DNA of 64,000 bases from Paludibacter sp. 47-17 (GTDB lineage: Bacteria; Bacteroidota; Bacteroidia; Bacteroidales; Paludibacteraceae): NCBI GenBank assembly GCA_001898935.1, contig MKVT01000013.1, forward strand, positions 62,001 through 126,000, given 5' to 3'. The notes beneath the pieces are model-generated. The model worked only from the letters and a program-made list of their open reading frames with translations, did not search any database and was not told where the DNA came from. This document shows, in pieces, positions 44,678 through 52,711 of the stretch. The translations under genes and the position numbers were made by a program. Positions within the stretch are counted from its first letter, which is position 1; each line of letters begins with the position of its first letter.

Positions 44678-45973
44678 TTAATCGTGTTGAATTCTGAAAT
44701 AGCCATCCAATAACATAGGCCCAAAAAAATCAGGAGCTGTTTCACCTGTTTTGTAAAAATTACCTGATTCCACCTTTATTTCACATGCATTGGAAAGAAG
44801 ATCAAAAGTGTCGCCTCTTCCGTTGTCTGCTGATATAGTATAGGATAATAAATAGGTACCTGCATTTAACGCAAATTTAGTAACTATACATTCGAACACT
44901 CCGGAATTAGCAGACACATCGATTTTATCGCCAGTCAGCCGGTTATGAATTAAAAACAAGGGCATATCATTATCATCTGCCATAGAAAAACTAACAGTAA
45001 CGTTTTTATAAACCTCATTAGTTAATTTTTCATACGATAAACATATTTTAAAACCCTGGCCGGAAGCTACCGAGGACAGAGGGATATCTGTAAGTGTTTT
45101 AAGTTCTATATTCGTAGCTTTAATTAACTGATTGCCTCGTCTGTCTTTTCGTTGATCTAACGGAATCGCTAACACGGATTTCATCGACATCAGATAATAT
45201 GCTATACTATCGTGAATATCACCACTATACGACACTTGACCATCTTTCAGGACAAGCCCCTTATTACAGAGCGTTTTTATACTCCCCATATTATGACTCA
45301 CAAACAACACCGTCCTCCCCTCTCCTTTACTCACATCCTGCATCTTCCCTATCGCTTTCTTCTGAAATTCGGCATCGCCTACGGCGAGCACTTCGTCGAC
45401 GACGAGGATTTCGGGGTCGAGGTGGGCGGCGATGGCAAAACCGAGGCGGACGGTCATACCGCTTGAATAACGTTTCACGGGGGTATCGAGGTAACGCTCT
45501 ACACCCGAGAAGTCGACTATTTCGTCGAGTTTACGGGTGATTTCGGCCTTGCTCATGCCCATGATGGCGCCGTTCATGTAGATGTTGTCGCGACCGGTCA
45601 TCTCGGGATGGAAGCCGGTGCCTACTTCGAGCAGGGAGGCAATGCGGCCCCGGGCACGGATGGTGCCGGTGGAAGGAGATGTTACTTTGGAAAGGATTTT
45701 CAGGAGGGTGGATTTACCGGCGCCGTTTTTACCGATAATACCGAGTACGTCGCCTTGTTCGACTTCAAAATTGATGTCCTTCAGGGCCCATACATAGTCG
45801 CTCTGGCCACGGTGAGCGCGATCGTTGGTTTCGCCGATCTTCAGGTAGGGGTCGTCCTTGCCCCGGATATTCATCTGAAACCAACGGTTGAGGTCGTGCG
45901 AAAGGGTGCGGGTGGATACAAGTCCCAGCCGGTATTGTTTAGATATATTTTCAAATTTAATGGAGGTTGGCAT
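44678..45973 (-). CDS. wzt: Polysaccharide ABC exporter ATPase (Wzt-like)
   Basis: A 431-residue ATP-binding protein of the Wzt/TagH/KpsT type. Walker A IIGKNGAGKST, signature YSSGMTVRLGFAIA and Walker B ILVVDEVLAVGDAEF lie in residues ~60-205. After residue ~265 a C-terminal beta-sandwich (KNVTVSFSMADDNDMPLF) matches the Wzt carbohydrate-binding domain that recognises the finished polymer. Codon and base use change abruptly near 45290-45360, between Walker B and the H-loop FVSHN: GC-rich before, AT-rich after. This is consistent with homologous recombination that swapped the substrate-specific end with the cassette. Wzm is 1.3 kb away, separated by a GT4 gene. Confidence 0.9.
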   Translation of the reverse strand: MPTSIKFENISKQYRLGLVSTRTLSHDLNRWFQMNIRGKDDPYLKIGETNDRAHRGQSDYVWALKDINFEVEQGDVLGIIGKNGAGKSTLLKILSKVTSPSTGTIRARGRIASLLEVGTGFHPEMTGRDNIYMNGAIMGMSKAEITRKLDEIVDFSGVERYLDTPVKRYSSGMTVRLGFAIAAHLDPEILVVDEVLAVGDAEFQKKAIGKMQDVSKGEGRTVLFVSHNMGSIKTLCNKGLVLKDGQVSYSGDIHDSIAYYLMSMKSVLAIPLDQRKDRRGNQLIKATNIELKTLTDIPLSSVASGQGFKICLSYEKLTNEVYKNVTVSFSMADDNDMPLFLIHNRLTGDKIDVSANSGVFECIVTKFALNAGTYLLSYTISADNGRGDTFDLLSNACEIKVESGNFYKTGETAPDFFGPMLLDGYFRIQHD

Positions 45974-46035
45974 GTCGACGTAAATAGGTGCGGCTTATTA
46001 GCTATTGGAGTAAAAGCGGCAATAAAAAGTGATGG

Positions 46036-47040
46036 TCAGCCGGTTCCCCGGCATAACCAATTGAGCAAGGCACGGGGCGAAAAACTTGACAGCTGATTGC
46101 GCCGTGCACGGTAATACAACAGGGGCGATACTATCGTGGTGGCTGGTTTTTCTTTCACCGTACGTGTTTGATGGGCCAACGCCAGGTACTGCTGAGCAGC
46201 ATGCTCGATATTGAGTTCCTGCAGCGCGTAGGCACGCAGGGCCGGTCCGTCGGAAGGACGATATTTACGCAATTCGTTTTCAAACGTGGCTTCGTCCATT
46301 TTCCTGCGACTGCCCCGTCCCGAACAATTGTAACGGATGCTGTCGACTACAGTGGCGGCGTCGAGGTAGCCATCGCCGAGCGCTTCGCTGTACCTGCGTT
46401 TATCGAACGAGATGACCGTACGTCCGCAGGCCATTGCATCGTACAACGACCGGCCGATACCCACGACCAGATCGGCCTGATTGATCAGATCTTCGAGATG
46501 CCATACATTGTCGAGCTTCTTGTCGGCACTCAAATAACGGATTCCGTTGCGGCTGCACACCTGATGGATCATCGCGTTGGCCTCGTCGGACTGGCAAAGC
46601 GAAAGTACGCAGCCGAGTCGGTCGTTCAGTTGCTGCCGGGGTGCAAAGCGCCGGCAATTGATTCCATTCTTGATCAAGGTGGAATCGATGCCTTTGGTTT
46701 GCAGATGTTCATGCACTTCCTGCGTCACACTCACGTAGGCATCGGCAAATTTCGAAGGTTGCTCGAGCGTGGGTAAAGTGCCGTGACAGGTTTGGACCGT
46801 AAAGCCCTTCCGGTGTAAAAACTGAATGGTGGTTTTATGATTGGCCAGTATCAAGTCGTAAGTCTTCCGGCTTTTAAACCGTATGCCCGATTCTTCGAGT
46901 TTTTTCGACACATAGCCTTTTGTATAAGTAAAATATTCAACCTGATGTCCCAATCGCACCATTTCCTCCGCCAGGGCAAAGGAATAATTTTCGGTCCCTC
47001 CCGTACGTTTCAGATGATGATTGGCAATTAGTATATTCAT
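46036..47040 (-). CDS. GT4-like glycosyltransferase
   Basis: A 334-residue GT-B protein with ILIANHHLKRTGGTENYSFALA at the N-terminus, VQTCHGTLPTLEQP, and KNGINCRRFAPR at the domain junction. The GT4 donor loop is weak: VVGIGRSLYDAMACGRTVIS takes the place of the usual ExGxxxxxxEA motif, with Asp instead of Glu before the AMACG segment. GC-rich codon use puts it with the flank, not with the AT-rich cassette. It has a candidate promoter (47174-47181) and its stop is 62 bp from wzt. It may initiate or terminate the polymer, given its fixed position next to the exporter (inference). Confidence 0.8.
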   Translation of the reverse strand: MNILIANHHLKRTGGTENYSFALAEEMVRLGHQVEYFTYTKGYVSKKLEESGIRFKSRKTYDLILANHKTTIQFLHRKGFTVQTCHGTLPTLEQPSKFADAYVSVTQEVHEHLQTKGIDSTLIKNGINCRRFAPRQQLNDRLGCVLSLCQSDEANAMIHQVCSRNGIRYLSADKKLDNVWHLEDLINQADLVVGIGRSLYDAMACGRTVISFDKRRYSEALGDGYLDAATVVDSIRYNCSGRGSRRKMDEATFENELRKYRPSDGPALRAYALQELNIEHAAQQYLALAHQTRTVKEKPATTIVSPLLYYRARRNQLSSFSPRALLNWLCRGTG

Positions 47041-47173
47041 TTAGTATTCAAAGCACAGCCGCGTCGACCCCACACCCATGGCGCCAACCGGCTGATTGTT
47101 AACGCCATAAACCTTCCGGTATTTTATTCATCGGTTGAATGAGTCAGAGGTTTGTGGCGATTGAAATTAATAG

Positions 47174-47181
47174 CAAAGATA
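47174..47181 (-). promoter_or_regulatory. Candidate -7 box for the polysaccharide operon (TATCTTTG)
   Basis: On the minus strand TATCTTTG matches TAnnTTTG, 134 bp before the GT4-like gene. The surrounding 233-bp gap is AT-rich on its upstream side. The long leader would allow regulation of elongation, but no RfaH/UpxY-type gene is present here. Confidence 0.5.
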
Positions 47182-47273
47182 GTCTTTTCTTTAATTTATA
47201 AAAGTGTTGTTAACATAAAATTACGCAGGTAGTCAATCCACTGTCCCAAATTCAGGAAAAGACGCATCAATAA

Positions 47274-48110
47274 TCACACCGTATCCATGAAGCTACGTTG
47301 TACCTTATTGAAAACAACGATTCCCACTGCCAGTAGCACCACCATAAAAACAAAGCTGTAGATCAGGTGATTCCAGTCGAAAGTACCTATTCCCATAGTA
47401 GCTACCCGAAAAGTTTCGACAATCGAAGTTACCGGATTGAGGGCCATGAGGGCCTGCCTTTTTTCCGACATCGTACTCAGCGGATAAATTACCGGGGTGG
47501 CATACATCCAGAGTTGCACAATAAAACTGAATAAAATGGTGAGATCGCGGTATTTGGTAGTCATCGACGAGATGATGATACCGAAACCGAGTGCCAGTCC
47601 CGCCAGCATCACTACCAGCACCGGCAACAGCAGGAGATAAAGGGTGGGCGCTATGGCTACCCCTGCGATAAAATAATACAGGTACACTGCCACAAAAAGC
47701 AGGAACTGGATTCCCATGCGCACCAGATTGGAGGCGACGGTGGCCAGCGGAACGATGAGCCGGGGAAAATACACCTTCCCGAAAATCCCCTGATGAGTGG
47801 TGAAGGTAGTCGATGTTTTGTTGAGACAGTCGGCAAAGTACTGCCAGGTGACAATACCGGCCAGATAGAACAAGGGTTCAGGCAGACCGTCGGTTGAAAT
47901 CCCGGCTATACCTGCAAACACAATCCTGAACATCACCGTGGTAAGAACAGGTTGTATAAAAAACCAGGCGGGTCCCAGCACCGTTTGTTTGTACTGGGTG
48001 ATAATATCGCGCTTCACAAACATTGCAAATAAGTCGCGGTATTGCCAGAGCTCACGAAAATCGACCTCAAACAGACGATTTTTAGGTTTGATAATCGTAG
48101 TGTATTCCAA
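47274..48110 (-). CDS. wzm: Polysaccharide ABC exporter permease (Wzm-like)
   Basis: A 278-residue ABC-2 permease with a cytoplasmic N-terminal helix (ELWQYRDLFAMFVKRDI) and about six membrane helices, including QYKQTVLGPAWFFIQPVL, characteristic of Wzm/TagG/KpsM, and a late MYATPVIYPLSTM. With Wzt it pumps a lipid-linked glycan across the inner membrane. It is GC-rich, like the flank. Its start lies 48 bp from the stop of murU. Wzm and Wzt genes are normally adjacent; here a GT4 gene with its own promoter sits between them. Confidence 0.9.
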   Translation of the reverse strand: MEYTTIIKPKNRLFEVDFRELWQYRDLFAMFVKRDIITQYKQTVLGPAWFFIQPVLTTVMFRIVFAGIAGISTDGLPEPLFYLAGIVTWQYFADCLNKTSTTFTTHQGIFGKVYFPRLIVPLATVASNLVRMGIQFLLFVAVYLYYFIAGVAIAPTLYLLLLPVLVVMLAGLALGFGIIISSMTTKYRDLTILFSFIVQLWMYATPVIYPLSTMSEKRQALMALNPVTSIVETFRVATMGIGTFDWNHLIYSFVFMVVLLAVGIVVFNKVQRSFMDTV

Positions 48111-48158
48111 TTGTTAATTATTTAATTATACTTTGTAAAACGACCCGATCGTTGATAA

Positions 48159-48884
48159 TTAACACATAAACTCCTCCGCTTCTTTCAGGGTTTCAATTTT
48201 CCCTACATCCATCATCCGGTAGTTTTCCTGCATGTATCCTATACAGGTGTTTGCTTTCAGACTTTCGAGGTAGAAATCGGTGATCGAAAAGCGCTCGGGC
48301 CATGCGTCCATCAGGTTAAAGATCTCCGGCGAAAGCACCTGAATTCCCGAAAAGGCCAGCTTTCGATACCGGCCGGCATCTTGCAAATTTTCCGGTTTCA
48401 CCTGGCCGGTTTTCAGGTTGGTCCAGGCTCGCAGGTGCATATCATCGTCGAACAGGAAATACCGGAAGGTCTCCCGCTCGCTCACTACAAGGGTAGCCAG
48501 CGGATTGGTACGTCGGTGTTGCTCCACCAACGCTGCAATATCGAGATTGGAAAGAATATCGACATTATGAACCAGAAAAGGTTCGCCCGTATCGAGCCAG
48601 GTACGTGCCTTTCGTATTGCCCCGCCCGTTTCGAGCAATCCATCGGTTTCGTCGGAAAAATACACGGGAATACCAAACGAATGGTTTGCCTCCACATACC
48701 GGACTATTTGCCCGGGGAAATGATGTAAGTTGATCACCAGTTCGGTAATGCCACCTGCGACCAGTTTATCGATTACATGTCCGAGCAATGGTTTACCCGC
48801 CACCGGCACCAGCGCTTTGGGCATGGTATCGGTGAGTGGCTTAAGGCGTGTACCCAGCCCCGCTGCAACTATCATCGCTTTCAT
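48159..48884 (-). CDS. murU: N-acetylmuramate alpha-1-phosphate uridylyltransferase (MurU-like)
   Basis: A 241-residue sugar-1-phosphate nucleotidyltransferase. The nucleotide-binding signature is AAGLGTRLKPLTDTMPKALV, the metal and substrate region HNVDILSNLD, and GGAIRKA lies between them. On its own it could be called a mannose-1-phosphate guanylyltransferase. The 4-bp overlap (ATGA) with an AmgK-like kinase gene makes MurU the best call: in the AmgK-MurU bypass, MurU turns MurNAc-1-phosphate plus UTP into UDP-MurNAc, recycling peptidoglycan sugar and evading fosfomycin. The size matches characterised MurU (~220-240 residues). Confidence 0.82.
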   Translation of the reverse strand: MKAMIVAAGLGTRLKPLTDTMPKALVPVAGKPLLGHVIDKLVAGGITELVINLHHFPGQIVRYVEANHSFGIPVYFSDETDGLLETGGAIRKARTWLDTGEPFLVHNVDILSNLDIAALVEQHRRTNPLATLVVSERETFRYFLFDDDMHLRAWTNLKTGQVKPENLQDAGRYRKLAFSGIQVLSPEIFNLMDAWPERFSITDFYLESLKANTCIGYMQENYRMMDVGKIETLKEAEEFMC

Positions 48885-50377
48885 TCGGTTTCCTTTTGTC
48901 GGTGGATAGCTCCGAAAACTTCTTCCTTATTTTGCTCCCGGTGGATAAGGTGTACCTCCACCCCGAATTCCCGGTTGATATGTTCGGCCATTTTTTGCGC
49001 CGAATATACCGAACGATGTTGTCCGCCCGTGCAACCGAAGCTCACCATCAGGTTGGTGAATCCGCGGTCTTTATAGCGCTTTACCGAGGCATCCACCATC
49101 GCGTAGGCCTGGTCGAGCAAGCTCAGGATTTCACCGTCTTCTTCCAGAAATTGAATCACCGATTCGTCGAGCCCCGTGAAATGAGCATACCGTTCGTATT
49201 TCCCGGGATTATTGACCGCGCGACAATCGAATACAAATCCTCCTCCATTTCCCGAATCATCGTGCGGGATCCCTTTTTTATACGAAAAGCTGTAAACCTT
49301 TACGATGAGCGGTTTGCGCACCGCCACCTCGCGGTATTGTTTCAACTCACACATTTCACGGAGTACCTTCACGAGGTAGGGATAACCCGGAAGCTCGTCG
49401 CGCAAAATGACGCGCAGATTCTCCATGGCATACGGAATACTTTGCAAAAAGTGCGGTTTCTTCTCGAAATACCCTCTGAAACCATACGCACCCAGGACCT
49501 GCAAGGTGCGGAAGAGGACGAAATGCCGCAGCTGCTCGCGAAAGTTTTCGGGGCGGGCCACCAGTGCAAGGTTCCCGAGCGACGAGGGGGCGATGTCGGT
49601 GGTATTTTTTACCCCTTCCATTACTTCGGCCAGCGATTCGAGGTACACCGTCAGTAATTCATCACGTAGTTCCTCGCTGTATTTCGCCTTAGCCTGCCAC
49701 AGGAACGAAGCTACATCATAATGCAGCGGCCCCTTTCTTCCACCCTGGAAATCAATAAAGTAAGGTTTATCGTTATGAATCATTACATTCCGGCTCTGAA
49801 AATCGCGGTACATAAAGGTGTCGGTCTGCGAGCGCAACAGGATAGCTGCCAGTCGTTGAAAATCGTCCTCCAGACGATCCTCCTGAAAATCGATGCCCGA
49901 AGCTTTCAGGAAATTGTATTTGAAATAATTGAGGTCCCAAAACACCGACCGTTCGTTGAACGCAGGTTGCGGGTAGCACACCGAAAAATCGAAATCCCGT
50001 GCGCCATTCACCTGAATAAGAGGCAACAATCGCATGGTTTCGCGCAGCATTTCCTTTTCTGTTTCATGAAAAACACCGGTTTTACGCCCTTCGGCTATAA
50101 AATCGAACAGCAGGGTATTGCCCAGGTCTTCCTGGAGATAGAAGCGGCCGTCGTGCGAACGCACCAAGACGCGGGGAACAGGCAGAGCTTTCGCAGCGAA
50201 ATGAGCCGACATGGCCATAAAAGCAGCATTTTCTTCGATCGAAGTACCCTCGACTCCGATTAAAGAGTATCCTTCGGCCGTCAAACGGAAATAGCGCCGG
50301 TTGGACCCCGACGCCGATAATTCCGTTTTAGTATCGGGCTTCAGGCCTGTTATTTGTTGAAAAAGCGATTCAAGCAT
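48881..50377 (-). CDS. amgK: AmgK-like amino-sugar kinase fused to a RapZ C-terminal domain
   Basis: A 498-residue two-domain protein. Residues 1-~335 are an aminoglycoside-phosphotransferase-fold kinase: catalytic Asp192 in YRDFQSRNVM and metal-binding Asp209 in FIDFQGG, as in AmgK (MurNAc/GlcNAc anomeric kinase). Residues ~353-492 match the C-terminal domain of the RNA-binding regulator RapZ: SFSYKKGIPHDD, VFDCRAVNNP, GLDESVIQFL and FGCTGGQHRSVYSAQ. In E. coli RapZ this domain binds glucosamine-6-phosphate and small RNAs; here it replaces the N-terminal kinase domain by a different kinase. It is coupled to murU by a 4-bp overlap and follows pulA by 9 bp. A metabolite-sensing role for the RapZ part is inferred. 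Confidence 0.85.
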   Translation of the reverse strand: MLESLFQQITGLKPDTKTELSASGSNRRYFRLTAEGYSLIGVEGTSIEENAAFMAMSAHFAAKALPVPRVLVRSHDGRFYLQEDLGNTLLFDFIAEGRKTGVFHETEKEMLRETMRLLPLIQVNGARDFDFSVCYPQPAFNERSVFWDLNYFKYNFLKASGIDFQEDRLEDDFQRLAAILLRSQTDTFMYRDFQSRNVMIHNDKPYFIDFQGGRKGPLHYDVASFLWQAKAKYSEELRDELLTVYLESLAEVMEGVKNTTDIAPSSLGNLALVARPENFREQLRHFVLFRTLQVLGAYGFRGYFEKKPHFLQSIPYAMENLRVILRDELPGYPYLVKVLREMCELKQYREVAVRKPLIVKVYSFSYKKGIPHDDSGNGGGFVFDCRAVNNPGKYERYAHFTGLDESVIQFLEEDGEILSLLDQAYAMVDASVKRYKDRGFTNLMVSFGCTGGQHRSVYSAQKMAEHINREFGVEVHLIHREQNKEEVFGAIHRQKETE

Positions 50378-50386
50378 AAAAATGTT

Positions 50387-52393
50387 TTATTTCTTTAGAA
50401 TTGTTGCCGACGAAGGCGCTACCCACAAAATAGTATCGTTCACCACTCCCATTCCGTTGAGATTAATCACTCCGTCGTGTGCCACCACCTCCCAATCGTT
50501 TTGAGGAATTACCACCCGGGCTGTGCTGCGGTTACCATTAAAAACTACCAGGATATCGCGCCACGAATCGCCATTCACATTCCCGTTGAGCGTATACGCC
50601 ACCACATTGGGCGAGGCCGGGGTATCGAGAAATCGAAGGTGTTGCCGGACCATTTCGCGGGTAGTGAGCCGGAAGGCCGGATGCTCCCGGCGCATGCGAA
50701 TCAGGTCGCGGTAGTATTCGAAAACATCGAGGTGGCTCGTTTTCTGGTCCCAATTGATTTTGTTGATCGAATCGGGCGACTGATAGGTATTGTTCACTCC
50801 TTTTTTGTCGCGGTACACCTCTTCGCCGGCATAAATAAAGGGTATACCCTGCGAAGTAAACACCACGGTCTGAGCCAGTTTATTGAAGCGTTTCAGTTCC
50901 TGTTCGGTAGCACCTTCGGGCATGCGCGACCGCAGCTTATCCACCAGGCACATATCGTCGTGACACGACACGTAGTTGATCACCTGTACCGGATGATTCA
51001 CGTAATGCATCTTGGTATGCACCGCTTTCGACGCATCGACCTGCGGATGTTCGACTCCGCCTGCCACCGCAAACTTCACAGCCTCCTCCAGACTATCGGT
51101 CCCTGCCACAAACCCGGGAGTCGTATTGGTCCAGTTACCTTTCAGCACGTCACGGATATCGTCGCTAAATACGGCAATGCCGTCCATTTTGCGGGCATTC
51201 ACCTTTACAGCCCTCTTTTCTTCAGCGAGAGGCGAACCCGAAGCGGTCCAACCTTCGCCATACACCAAGATAGTCGGATCTACCTTATCGAGCGCGGCCC
51301 GCACCTGGTTCATGGTTTCCACATCATGAATCCCCATCAGGTCGAAACGGAAACCATCCACCTTGTATTCGTTTACCCAGTGCAGCACCGATTCGACAAT
51401 GAATTTACGCATCATCGGCCGTTCGGAAGCCGTTTCATTACCGCATCCCGAAGCGTCGGACCAGCTGAGGTCGGCGTTGAATCGATAAAAATAACCCGGC
51501 ACCAACAGGTTGAGATGCGAATCCTCGCCTGTGAACGTATGATTGTACACCACATCCATAATCACGCGGATTCCAGCCTGATGGAGCGCCTGCACCATTT
51601 GCTTAAACTCACGGATGCGGGTTGCCGGATCGTAAGGATTGGTAGAGTAACCCCCTTCGGGGACATTGTAGTTCAGCGGATCGTACCCCCAGTTGTATTT
51701 ATTCTCTTCCAGCTTCGTTTCGTCGATCGAAGCATAATCGTAGGAAGGCAACAAATGTACGTGCGTCACACCCAGCTCTTTCAGGTGATCGATCCCGGTG
51801 GCCTGGCCGGCCGTATTTTTCGTCCCTTTCTCGGTAAACGCCAGGAATTTACCTTTGTGCTGAATACCCGAAGTGGGCGAAATGGAAAAATCGCGCATAT
51901 GTACCTCGTAAATCACGGCATCGGTCGCATTCTCCATGGGCGGACGCCGATCGAGTTCCCAGCCTTCGGGATTCGTTTCGTTCATATCGATAATGGCCGC
52001 CCGCTTCCCGTTCACACCCACAGCTTTCACCCACATACCCGGAGTTTCGCCCAGCCAGTTGTCGCCTACCTTTACCTGGAAGGTATAAAACTTGCCCTTC
52101 AGATCGCCGTCGACCTTCAGTTTCCAGGTGCCTTTTTCGGCCCGTTTCATATTTTCCACCTGCACTGCCGCACCGTCGAGCCCATCGTCGTAAATAAGCA
52201 ATTTCACCTGATCGGCTGCAGGCGACCACACTCTAAAGCTCGAAGCCTGAGGCGTATAGGTCAGTTCCAGGTCGGTACCTTCGTACACGGGATATTCATC
52301 GTACGATTTGTACTCCGTTCGCCCGCAGGCAGTAAGCATAGCGACCGTTGCAAGCGTCGCCCACAGCAGTTTGGTTTTCATAAGCAGTTTCAA
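50387..52393 (-). CDS. pulA: Type I pullulanase, lipoprotein (GH13_14)
   Basis: A 668-residue secreted enzyme. A signal with lipobox LTAC (ending MLTAC) anchors it to a membrane. After an N-terminal CBM48-type beta-sandwich (SSFRVWSPAADQVKLL), the GH13 barrel contains the type I pullulanase signature YNWGYDPLNYN. Nucleophile Asp351 lies in FRFDLMGIHD, acid/base Glu380 in VYGEGWTA, and the third Asp in SCHDD. It cuts alpha-1,6 links of pullulan or glycogen. The in-frame Met5 is an alternative start. The gene is followed after 9 bp by amgK-rapZ, an unusual operon of glycogen or starch and cell-wall-sugar genes. Confidence 0.93.
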   Translation of the reverse strand: MKLLMKTKLLWATLATVAMLTACGRTEYKSYDEYPVYEGTDLELTYTPQASSFRVWSPAADQVKLLIYDDGLDGAAVQVENMKRAEKGTWKLKVDGDLKGKFYTFQVKVGDNWLGETPGMWVKAVGVNGKRAAIIDMNETNPEGWELDRRPPMENATDAVIYEVHMRDFSISPTSGIQHKGKFLAFTEKGTKNTAGQATGIDHLKELGVTHVHLLPSYDYASIDETKLEENKYNWGYDPLNYNVPEGGYSTNPYDPATRIREFKQMVQALHQAGIRVIMDVVYNHTFTGEDSHLNLLVPGYFYRFNADLSWSDASGCGNETASERPMMRKFIVESVLHWVNEYKVDGFRFDLMGIHDVETMNQVRAALDKVDPTILVYGEGWTASGSPLAEEKRAVKVNARKMDGIAVFSDDIRDVLKGNWTNTTPGFVAGTDSLEEAVKFAVAGGVEHPQVDASKAVHTKMHYVNHPVQVINYVSCHDDMCLVDKLRSRMPEGATEQELKRFNKLAQTVVFTSQGIPFIYAGEEVYRDKKGVNNTYQSPDSINKINWDQKTSHLDVFEYYRDLIRMRREHPAFRLTTREMVRQHLRFLDTPASPNVVAYTLNGNVNGDSWRDILVVFNGNRSTARVVIPQNDWEVVAHDGVINLNGMGVVNDTILWVAPSSATILKK

Positions 52394-52427
52394 TTATGTT
52401 CAACACTCCGGTTTTTATTTTGCAATG

Positions 52428-52435
52428 CAAACTTA
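52428..52435 (-). promoter_or_regulatory. Candidate -7 box for pulA-amgK-murU (TAAGTTTG)
   Basis: On the minus strand TAAGTTTG fits TAnnTTTG, 35 bp before pulA. Confidence 0.5.
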
Positions 52436-52634
52436 CATAAAAGTTACGACACATTGCTCACCCCGGGGGTATAAAACGAAGATTGAATTTCTAAATCGTT
52501 TGAAATGATGCGCTCTTTCGTTTCCTCTATCCCGAAAGCCTGTTCTCCGTTGGTTGTTCCGGCACCGCACTTAGCATTACGGCCGTAAATGGCCTCCTCA
52601 GCAGTGGGGTTGAACCGATACGACGGCAAAAAAA

Positions 52635-52701
52635 ATGATTCAAACCGTATAAACCGTTCCGATCGCCCGAAAGATGTATACAATTTGAATCATTTATACG
52701 G
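52635..52701. repeat. Interleaved inverted repeats (A B A' B')
   Basis: ATGATTCAAA (52635-52644) is the exact complement of TTTGAATCAT (52684-52693), and CCGTATAAA (52645-52653) that of TTTATACGG (52693-52701). The order A-B-A'-B' cannot form one hairpin but fits a pseudoknot or two alternative hairpins at the 3' end of the upstream operon. Confidence 0.5.
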
Positions 52702-52711
52702 AATGAATCCT

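Larger units (their letters stand above)
28150..45340 (-). other. AT-rich surface-polysaccharide cassette
   Basis: From just after the HAD terminator to a point inside wzt, base composition is visibly more AT-rich than in either flank, and all genes lie on the minus strand. Most neighbours overlap by 1-41 bp or sit within 15 bp, so it behaves as one long transcript. Content is glycosyltransferases, sugar-modifying enzymes and the variable end of the exporter ATPase. No Wzx flippase, Wzy polymerase with certainty, or priming transferase is seen. Confidence 0.75.
52394..52711. other. 318-bp intergenic region
   Basis: It lies between the SUS-like lipoprotein operon and pulA. I see no credible protein gene; a 79-codon open frame on the minus strand (52444-52683) has no motif. 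The region contains a -7 box for pulA and a set of two complementary sequence pairs (52635-52701). Confidence 0.5.

Noticed and set aside
47041-47273. Invertible promoter of the Bacteroides capsule type
   Set aside because: I found no pair of inverted repeats bounding the -7 box and no recombinase or UpxY-like gene nearby.
48848-49657. A 269-codon plus-strand frame
   Set aside because: Antisense to the RapZ and kinase domains of the fusion gene, which are clearly coding.
50477-52474. A 665-codon open frame on the plus strand
   Set aside because: Fully antisense to pulA, which has complete GH13 motifs; the frame has no recognisable domain and is explained by GC-rich codon bias.
52444-52683. 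A 79-codon minus-strand frame between the lipoprotein operon and pulA
   Set aside because: No motif, no start signal, and it overlaps the pulA -7 box region and the interleaved repeats.
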